Source: Methanoregula sp. (lineage in GTDB: Archaea; Halobacteriota; Methanomicrobia; Methanomicrobiales; Methanospirillaceae). Taken from it: 12,454 nucleotides of DNA. The stretch lies in contig NZ_PIZH01000020.1 of the NCBI RefSeq assembly GCF_002835825.1, positions 1-12,454 of the forward strand. The letters run 5' to 3'. How positions within the stretch are numbered: the stretch's first letter is position 1; each line of letters opens with the position of its first letter. Both the position numbers and the translations under genes were made by a program. Positions 1-4,437 of this stretch are shown piece by piece. The notes under the pieces were generated by a model. That model made no database searches. It was not told the DNA's origin and saw only the letters and a program-made list of their open reading frames with translations.

Positions 1-1569
1 CCCTATATCCGTACCGTCGCAGGAGCGCTCGCATCCCGCCAATATTCTCCCCGCTACATTACGATCGACCAGCTCAGAAAAGATCCGCTGCGAGCCGGCG
101 ATCTGAACAAGGCTGAACTGCTGGTCATGATCGCGGGGGTCACGGTACCGGGGAAATACCTCGGGGGAACGCCGGCACCGCGCACCGAGATCCAGCAGGT
201 TGGGCACATGGTGAGGGGACCTAAGAAACTGATCGGCGGCCCCATCGGCTTTGGGTATGCCGGGGAGGGCGGGCAGAAGGCGGTCCGGCAGGTGATCAGC
301 GGGTTTGATGCCCTTCTTTCCGGTGAACCGGCGGTTGCGCTGGACAATTACCTGGACGGAAACGAGCCTGAGGGAGTACTGGATTATTCCCGCACCGACC
401 CGTGGAGCATAACGGGGAGCAGCATCGTCGCACAACACCCCGACTTCCCGTACGTGATGTGCGAGCTGGAGACTGCCCGTGGATGTTCGCATGGGGCAAC
501 GGGGGGCTGTTCATTCTGCACGGAACCGTTCTACGGTATGCCGAGATACCGGACCATTACAGCCGTTGCCGGGGAGGTTGCCGCACTCCATGCCCACGGC
601 GCCCGGCACTTCCGTGTTGGGAGGCAGCCGGATATCCTCGCGTACGGGGCCGGACCGGGAGAGTATCCCGCACCGGAACCAGAGAAGATCGAAGCCCTCT
701 TCTCCGCGATCCGTACAGCCGCCCCGGACCTCCGGACGCTGCATATCGACAACACCAACCCGCAGACCATTGCCCGGCACGAGGACGCGGCCCGGGAGGC
801 CCTTCGTGCAATCATCCGGCACCACACCCCGGGTGATGTTGCCGCGTTCGGGATGGAGACAGCCGATCCTGCGGTTGTCCGGGCAAACAACCTGAAGGCG
901 CTGCCGGATGAGGTCTTCCGGGCCATCGGGATCGTGAATGAAGAGGGCGGGAAACGCCGGGATAATGTGCCCGAACTTCTCCCGGGCCTCAACTTCGTCT
1001 GCGGGCTTGCCGGGGAGACGGAAAAGACCTACGATCTCAATGAGCTGTTCCTCAACCGTGTCCTGAAGGCCGGCCTCTCGGTGCGGCGGGTGAACATCCG
1101 GCAGGTGATGCCGTTTGAGGGCACGAAGGCTTACACGGAGAACATGCTCGGGAAGCACGAACGGCGGTTCCGGCAGTTCAAGGAGTATGTCCGGAACCGG
1201 ATTGACCTGCCGATGCTCCAGCGGGTGTTTCCAATCGGCACTGTGCTCCGTGATGTCAGGATCGAGGTCTCGGCCCCCCTTTCCTTTGGCCGCCAGCCGG
1301 GGTCGTACCCGATCCTTGTCGGCATCCCCCTCATCCTTGCGGAACAGACCGTGACGGATGCTGTTGTCGTTGACTGGGGGATGCGGTCGGTGACAGCCCT
1401 TCCCGTCCCGGTCAGGATCAATGAGCTTCCTGCGTCTGCCCTCAAGTGGCTGCCGGGCGTGGGAAAGAAGAAGGTTGCGGCCGTTATTGCAAAGCGGCCG
1501 TTTAAGGACCTTGCAGCATTCCAGAGGATTGCAGGGAACTCTCCGGTAGACAGCCTGCTGAAATTCTGA
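1..1569 (+). CDS. COG1031-type radical SAM protein with C-terminal helix-hairpin-helix (5' end outside window)
   Basis: The frame is open from the first base, so the true start lies upstream; 522 residues are visible. From memory, members of this family begin about 15-20 residues before the PYIRTVAGAL seen here. Visible residues 1-100 resemble the Rossmann-like N-terminal domain of MiaB/methylthiotransferase-like radical SAM proteins. The cluster-binding loop lies at visible residues 162-173 (bases 484-519) and reads CSHGATGGCSFC, a CX7CX2C spacing instead of the classical CX3CX2C. The end (about residues 475-520) carries a helix-hairpin-helix with the LPGVGKKKV turn, a fold that usually contacts nucleic acid backbone non-specifically. 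The family is uncharacterised as far as I know. A 4Fe-4S/S-adenosylmethionine enzyme acting on a nucleic acid, possibly RNA, is my inference. The next gene is convergent, so it belongs to a unit running in from the left. Confidence 0.9.
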   Translation, partial: PYIRTVAGALASRQYSPRYITIDQLRKDPLRAGDLNKAELLVMIAGVTVPGKYLGGTPAPRTEIQQVGHMVRGPKKLIGGPIGFGYAGEGGQKAVRQVISGFDALLSGEPAVALDNYLDGNEPEGVLDYSRTDPWSITGSSIVAQHPDFPYVMCELETARGCSHGATGGCSFCTEPFYGMPRYRTITAVAGEVAALHAHGARHFRVGRQPDILAYGAGPGEYPAPEPEKIEALFSAIRTAAPDLRTLHIDNTNPQTIARHEDAAREALRAIIRHHTPGDVAAFGMETADPAVVRANNLKALPDEVFRAIGIVNEEGGKRRDNVPELLPGLNFVCGLAGETEKTYDLNELFLNRVLKAGLSVRRVNIRQVMPFEGTKAYTENMLGKHERRFRQFKEYVRNRIDLPMLQRVFPIGTVLRDVRIEVSAPLSFGRQPGSYPILVGIPLILAEQTVTDAVVVDWGMRSVTALPVPVRINELPASALKWLPGVGKKKVAAVIAKRPFKDLAAFQRIAGNSPVDSLLKF

Positions 1570-1710
1570 TCGTGCTCTTGCTCTCTTTGGAAGGTTCGCT
1601 ATTACTCTTCCGGCCGTTCTGCGAACTGCCGGCAGGGGTCGGGCGGTGTACTTGTGCCGGGCCTCCGGAATCCCGCAACCGCACCTCCGGTCCGAAATAC
1701 ACAATCAGGG

Positions 1711-1721
1711 AAAACGAAAAA
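1711..1721 (-). terminator. Poly-T termination tract for the protease gene
   Basis: Read on the minus strand this is TTTTTCGTTTT, starting about 17 nt after the stop codon of the site-2 protease gene. Archaeal RNA polymerase stops at such U-rich runs without needing a hairpin. The rest of the 169-bp convergent gap (1570-1738) shows only a weak pyrimidine-rich stretch just after the radical SAM stop and no gene. Confidence 0.5.
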
Positions 1722-1738
1722 GAGGGATTGTCTGAGAT

Positions 1739-2872
1739 TCAGACCTGCCGGAGCTCGGTGACTTTCAGGATGTCCGTGCGGGTAACGATGCCGAGGATCT
1801 TCCCGTCCGCGACAACAGGGATTCGCCCGATGTCCTTTGCCGACATGATCCGGAGGGCGTCAATGACCGGGGCTTCTGGCGGGAGCGTGATGACCTCCCT
1901 TGTCATGACATCACGGACCTGCATCGCTTCCCTGTCGATAGGTGAGGTCTTGTTGATGTCCGCCAGCGTGATCATGCCGACCAGCGTATCGCGCTCGATG
2001 ACCGGGAAGCCGAGGTGCTTGCTTGCGTACATCATCGTGATGACCTCGCTGACCGGTGCCGTAGGGCCAACCGTAGTGACCGGGCTCGACATCATGGAAC
2101 CGACCGTCACGTCCTGGAGGAGGTGGCTATATTTCACGGCACTTGACTCCATGTTCGCCCCGATGTAGATGAAAAGGGCGATCAGGATCAGGAATGGGGA
2201 GAACGCAAAGAGGCCGATGATGCCAAAGAGGATGGCAAACCCCTTGCCGATATCGGCCGCTATCTGGGTTGCCCGGTGGAGGGGCATTCGCTGGGCAAGC
2301 CATGCCCTGAGCACCCTGCCACCGTCCATGGGGAATGCCGGGATGAGGTTGAAGACGCAGAGGATGATGTTGAGCACCCCAAGATATCCGAGGGTAAAGA
2401 CGAGGACGCCAGCCATACCCGGGTCCGTGGTAACGGACGGGACTGCATAGATGAGCAATGAGCAGAGGATCCCGAAGATGAGGCTTGCGATCGGCCCGAC
2501 AAGGGCCATCGGGAGCTCGGCCTTCGGGTCGGGTATCCCCTCCTCCATGGTCGCGACCCCCCCGAAGATCATCAGCGTGATGCTGTTGATCGCGATCCCC
2601 TTGGCCCGTGCAACAAGGGAATGGGCAAGCTCGTGGACGAGGACACCAAAGAAGAGGCCAAGAGCCACGATCGCACCGAGTACGTACGGCATGTATCCCG
2701 AAGTTGCAAGTGAGGTGTCGATTTCGACCCGGTAGATCTCCCCGAGCATGTTGATGGTAAAGGGGATCTGGCTCCCGATGATCCAGGCAAAGAGGGGGAT
2801 GACAAGCAGGAACGTATAGTGGATCAGGATCGGAATCCCGAAAATTCGCCCGATCCGGAAAGATCCGTCCAT
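1739..2872 (-). CDS. Site-2 protease-like (M50) intramembrane zinc metalloprotease with two CBS domains
   Basis: The protein has 377 residues. Hydrophobic segments at about 15-35, 62-87, 122-144, 153-176 and 209-240 form a polytopic membrane domain. The zinc site is visible: HELAH at 80-84 inside a membrane segment, and the third-ligand motif PAFPMDGGR at 178-186 with D183. GGVATM at 104-109 corresponds to the conserved segment following the active-site helix. Two cytosolic CBS domains follow (about 253-310 and 318-374), which in this family bind adenine nucleotides and gate substrate access. The architecture matches the structurally known S2P of Methanocaldococcus jannaschii. Such enzymes cut transmembrane segments, often anti-sigma factors or membrane-tethered regulators in bacteria; the archaeal substrate is unknown. 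The ATG at 2872 sits shortly downstream of a TATA box and lacks a clear ribosome-binding site, suggesting a short-leader transcript. The gene is divergent from the PRC-barrel gene. Confidence 0.93.
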   Translation of the reverse strand: MDGSFRIGRIFGIPILIHYTFLLVIPLFAWIIGSQIPFTINMLGEIYRVEIDTSLATSGYMPYVLGAIVALGLFFGVLVHELAHSLVARAKGIAINSITLMIFGGVATMEEGIPDPKAELPMALVGPIASLIFGILCSLLIYAVPSVTTDPGMAGVLVFTLGYLGVLNIILCVFNLIPAFPMDGGRVLRAWLAQRMPLHRATQIAADIGKGFAILFGIIGLFAFSPFLILIALFIYIGANMESSAVKYSHLLQDVTVGSMMSSPVTTVGPTAPVSEVITMMYASKHLGFPVIERDTLVGMITLADINKTSPIDREAMQVRDVMTREVITLPPEAPVIDALRIMSAKDIGRIPVVADGKILGIVTRTDILKVTELRQV

Positions 2873-2898
2873 AATAAAGGGTTATCTTTTTAACTCTT

Positions 2899-2910
2899 AA
2901 GTATATACTT
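2899..2910. promoter_or_regulatory. Palindromic TATA box shared by two divergent genes
   Basis: AAGTATATACTT is a perfect 12-bp palindrome centred in the 51-bp gap between the protease and PRC-barrel genes. Its centre lies about 32 nt from the protease ATG and about 20 nt from the PRC-barrel ATG. With transcription starting about 25 nt from the box, the protease transcript would have a very short leader and the PRC-barrel transcript would be essentially leaderless. The flank preceding the box on the minus strand (GATGAAAG) is a better purine-rich BRE than the plus-strand flank (ACTCTTAA), so the minus direction may be favoured. Neither gene has a convincing Shine-Dalgarno sequence. Confidence 0.6.
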
Positions 2911-2923
2911 TCATCTGATAACG

Positions 2924-3196
2924 ATGGAAACCCAGATTACCGAGTTGTTCGGGCTTCAGATTTACACGGACAAGGGCATGTTCATTGGCGAAGTCGAGGA
3001 TGTTGTTCTCGACGTGGATTCCAAGAAGATGGAGGCGCTCGTCGTCGGCAAAGTCAACGATCAGCTCTTCGAGCTCAAGAATTACAAGGGCCTCAAGATC
3101 CCGTACCGGATCATCAGCGCAATCGATGATATCGTCCTGATCCGCCACCTGCCCGGAGCCTTTGCCGGTGGAAGCGGCAGCGGCGACATGGAATAA
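2924..3196 (+). CDS. Small PRC-barrel domain protein (possible CdpB-type cell division protein)
   Basis: The protein has 90 residues. Almost all of it is one PRC-barrel, a small beta-barrel also seen at the end of RimM and in photosynthetic reaction centre subunit H. Family-like features are ELFGLQIYTDKG near the start, EVEDVVLDVDSKKMEALVVG in the middle and KIPYRIISAIDDIVLI towards the end. The last dozen residues are a Gly/Ser-rich tail. It has no signal peptide or membrane segment, so it is cytosolic. Stand-alone archaeal PRC-barrel proteins were long hypothetical. Recent work in haloarchaea identified PRC-barrel proteins CdpB1 and CdpB2 as partners of SepF/FtsZ in division. Length and domain fit that group, and ftsZ lies 8 kb away, but the link is an inference. 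The ATG at 2924 has no Shine-Dalgarno sequence, consistent with a leaderless mRNA. Confidence 0.85.
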   Translation: METQITELFGLQIYTDKGMFIGEVEDVVLDVDSKKMEALVVGKVNDQLFELKNYKGLKIPYRIISAIDDIVLIRHLPGAFAGGSGSGDME

Positions 3197-3218
3197 TCTC
3201 ATCCTTTATTCGAGGACA

Positions 3219-3250
3219 GCGGGAGATCCCCCCATATTTTCTGCTCCCGC
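3219..3250. repeat. 7-bp inverted repeat bracketing the thg1 TATA-like box
   Basis: GCGGGAG (3219-3225) and its exact complement CTCCCGC (3244-3250) enclose 18 bp that contain CCATATTTT (3232-3240), the best TATA-like element before thg1. The arrangement could be an operator around a promoter, or a hairpin in the 3' untranslated region of the PRC-barrel mRNA. The sequence alone does not decide between them. Confidence 0.4.
3232..3240 (+). promoter_or_regulatory. Putative TATA box of thg1
   Basis: CCATATTTT is centred about 26 nt before the thg1 ATG at 3262, the distance expected for a leaderless or near-leaderless transcript. No Shine-Dalgarno sequence precedes that ATG. The C-rich upstream flank is a poor BRE, so read-through from the PRC-barrel gene 65 nt upstream is also possible. 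Confidence 0.3.
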
Positions 3251-3261
3251 GTGGTACTCCT

Positions 3262-3987
3262 ATGGAAAACCGGGAAATCTTTTCAACGATCACCGCCATC
3301 CCTCCGGTTTTTGTGCGGCTTGACGGTCGGGCATTTCACCACCTTTCTGATGTGCTGGGCCTTGAGCGGCCGTTTGATGAGTTCTTCCACAAGGCAATGG
3401 TGACAGCCTGCACCGCGCTGGTGGCCGACAGCGGCCTCAACCCTGATCTCGCATACACCTTCTCTGACGAGATCAGCCTGTACTTCACAAAGCTCCCGTT
3501 CTCCGGTCGGGTGGAGAAGCTCGATTCGGTTGCAGCATCCTATGCAGCCAGCTCGTTCACGCTTGCGCTGGGAGGTACCACGCTCGTTGCGTTCGATGCC
3601 CGTGTCATCCCGGCAACACCGGAGTACGCAAAGGAGTACCTGGCGAACAGGCAGGCCGAGGCATGGAGAAACCACATCAATGCTTACTGCCAGCAGGCCT
3701 TAATCGAGGAGGGAATGAACCCACGCACGGCCCAGGAGCGGCTTATGGGTCTCCAGGCAAAAGACCTCCACGAGATGATGCATGAGCGGGGTTTCAACCT
3801 TGCCACCACGCCGGTATGGCAGCGCAGGGGAACGCTCGTGTACAAAAAACTCACGGAGAAGGAGGGGTTCAACCCGATCACAAAGGAGACGGTAATCACA
3901 GAGCGCAGCGCCGTGGTCGCGGAGTCCGATCTCCCCCTCTTCACGAGCCCCGAAGGGCAGGCATTTCTGGAAACGATTGTACAATAA
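3262..3987 (+). CDS. thg1: tRNA(His) guanylyltransferase / Thg1-like 3'-5' polymerase
   Basis: The 241-residue protein belongs to the Thg1 family, which adds nucleotides to the 5' end of tRNA, the reverse of the normal polymerase direction. The two-metal site is visible: D21 in VRLDGRAFH and D69-E70 in FSDEIS, equivalent to the three carboxylates of yeast Thg1. The HINAYCQQ segment (about residues 137-144) is the family's HINNLYN-like motif that contacts the triphosphate or tRNA. Archaeal members (Thg1-like proteins) are generally template-dependent and can repair 5'-truncated tRNAs as well as act on tRNA(His). In Methanosarcina relatives thg1 contains an in-frame amber codon read as pyrrolysine; here the frame is continuous without any stop. 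The ATG at 3262 gives the expected N-terminus. The gene stands alone or at the end of a short unit with the PRC-barrel gene. Confidence 0.95.
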   Translation: MENREIFSTITAIPPVFVRLDGRAFHHLSDVLGLERPFDEFFHKAMVTACTALVADSGLNPDLAYTFSDEISLYFTKLPFSGRVEKLDSVAASYAASSFTLALGGTTLVAFDARVIPATPEYAKEYLANRQAEAWRNHINAYCQQALIEEGMNPRTAQERLMGLQAKDLHEMMHERGFNLATTPVWQRRGTLVYKKLTEKEGFNPITKETVITERSAVVAESDLPLFTSPEGQAFLETIVQ

Positions 3988-4067
3988 CCCGATACCTGAT
4001 CCCCATCCTGTTTTCCACAACTCGGTCTGTATCAGCCCAAAGGGTTTTGAGGATTTCCGGATATCGG

Positions 4068-4083
4068 TTTTTTCTGTGGTTTT
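4068..4083 (+). terminator. Poly-T tracts downstream of thg1
   Basis: Runs of six T (4068-4073) and four T (4080-4083) separated by CTGTGG lie about 80 nt past the thg1 stop codon. They fit the U-tract terminators of archaea. Shorter T runs occur closer to the stop codon (4011-4014, 4044-4047). Confidence 0.5.
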
Positions 4084-4178
4084 CTCGTGCCTTTGCATGG
4101 CATTAGGTTCATATAGATTGTTGCGATAATCCCCGAAATTATGCCACAAATACTAATTCTGACTTCAATATGTTCGTA

Positions 4179-4203
4179 TTTTTAATTAAAAAACTATAAG
4201 TAT
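4179..4203 (+). promoter_or_regulatory. Putative promoter (A-rich BRE plus TATA-like box) of a small transcript
   Basis: A 14-bp AT palindrome (T5-AATT-A5, 4179-4192) runs into a six-A tract and then ACTATAAGTATA. This resembles a BRE followed by a TATA box. Transcription starting about 25 nt downstream would begin near 4220, leaving a leader of roughly 15-20 nt before the Shine-Dalgarno at 4237. It is the best promoter-like element in the gap, but is not an ideal consensus. Confidence 0.4.
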
Positions 4204-4236
4204 AACTACAGTACACTATCACCTATCCACAACATG

Positions 4237-4245
4237 AGGAGGTGA
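4237..4245 (+). promoter_or_regulatory. Perfect Shine-Dalgarno sequence without a standard start codon
   Basis: AGGAGGTGA is fully complementary to the conserved 3' end of archaeal 16S rRNA (ATCACCTCCT). The only start-like codon at ideal spacing, 7 nt after AGGAGG, is CTG at 4250. The site is itself covered by a four-codon frame, ATGAGGAGGTGA (4234-4245). Confidence 0.6.
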
Positions 4246-4249
4246 AAAT

Positions 4250-4324
4250 CTGTTCGACTGGGCCGTGTTCCTTAAGATTGTGATTGCAGTCCTCCAGGCA
4301 ATCTTACAGAATCTGCCCGCGTAA
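4250..4324 (+). CDS. Candidate 24-residue hydrophobic peptide with CTG start
   Basis: I do not recognise this gene. The frame opens with CTG, the only possible start after an in-frame stop at 4235, and sits 7 nt after a perfect AGGAGG Shine-Dalgarno. The peptide begins FDWAVFLK, continues with a run rich in I, V, L and A, and ends LQNLPA at a TAA. A helical wheel places K9, Q16 and Q20 on one narrow face with A5 and A13, the rest being mainly large hydrophobics, so a short membrane-associated or amphipathic helix is likely if it is made. A promoter-like element lies upstream and a hairpin overlaps the stop codon, which together look like a self-contained gene. CTG is a very rare start, so it may be an ATG lost by mutation or sequencing error, or the RNA may be non-coding. 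The function is unknown; toxin-like or membrane-regulatory peptides are possible by analogy only. Confidence 0.35.
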   Translation: MFDWAVFLKIVIAVLQAILQNLPA

Positions 4325-4343
4325 CCCGGCAATCGCCGGTTAC
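4321..4343. terminator. Hairpin overlapping the small ORF's stop codon
   Basis: GTAACCCGGC (4321-4330) pairs with GCCGGTTAC (4335-4343) around an AATC loop, leaving one bulged C. The left arm contains the TAA stop (4322-4324) of the candidate peptide. A T-containing stretch (four T at 4362-4365) follows on the plus strand. It may terminate or stabilise the small transcript. Lying between that transcript and the end of ileS, it could act on both strands. Confidence 0.45.
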
Positions 4344-4404
4344 GGGGGATGACCTTACTCCTTTTATCAACGGACAAGAGGGAATTATCAAACCAATCAA
4401 CGGG

Positions 4405-4427
4405 GAAAAGAAAAGGAAGGCAAAAAA
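4405..4427 (-). terminator. T-rich terminator of ileS
   Basis: On the minus strand, starting about 11 nt after the ileS stop codon, there is a six-T run within GGCTTTTTTGCC, followed by two four-T runs (CCTTTTCTTTTCC). This is a strong archaeal U-tract terminator. Confidence 0.6.
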
Positions 4428-4437
4428 GCCGGGATTG

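Larger units (their letters stand above)
3988..4437. other. 450-bp region without a conventional gene
   Basis: This gap separates convergent thg1 and ileS. Its left third (3988-4100) holds the thg1 termination tracts. The middle (about 4105-4230) is strikingly AT-rich compared with its GC-rich neighbours and contains a 14-bp AT palindrome (4179-4192) and TATA-like sequences. The right part holds a perfect Shine-Dalgarno, a short hydrophobic reading frame and a hairpin, listed separately, then the T-rich terminator of ileS on the minus strand. I see no tRNA, rRNA or conventional protein gene. The high AT content plus ordered signals suggests a small transcription unit rather than inert spacer. 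Confidence 0.6.

Noticed and set aside
511..1704. Long minus-strand open frame (397 codons) antisense to the radical SAM gene
   Set aside because: It lies opposite a clearly recognisable gene, has the composition of a GC-rich shadow frame and shows no domain or motif.
1572..2168. Plus-strand open frame after the radical SAM gene
   Set aside because: Most of it is antisense to the CBS and membrane parts of the M50 protease; low-complexity, methionine/serine/threonine-rich translation typical of a shadow.
4246..4266. TTCGACT resembling a tRNA T-loop
   Set aside because: The flanking five bases on each side do not pair, and no acceptor stem, anticodon arm or D arm is present nearby.
4242..4283. 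13-codon GTG frame overlapping the small hydrophobic frame
   Set aside because: Its start codon lies inside the Shine-Dalgarno itself, so it cannot use that site, and the peptide has no notable features.
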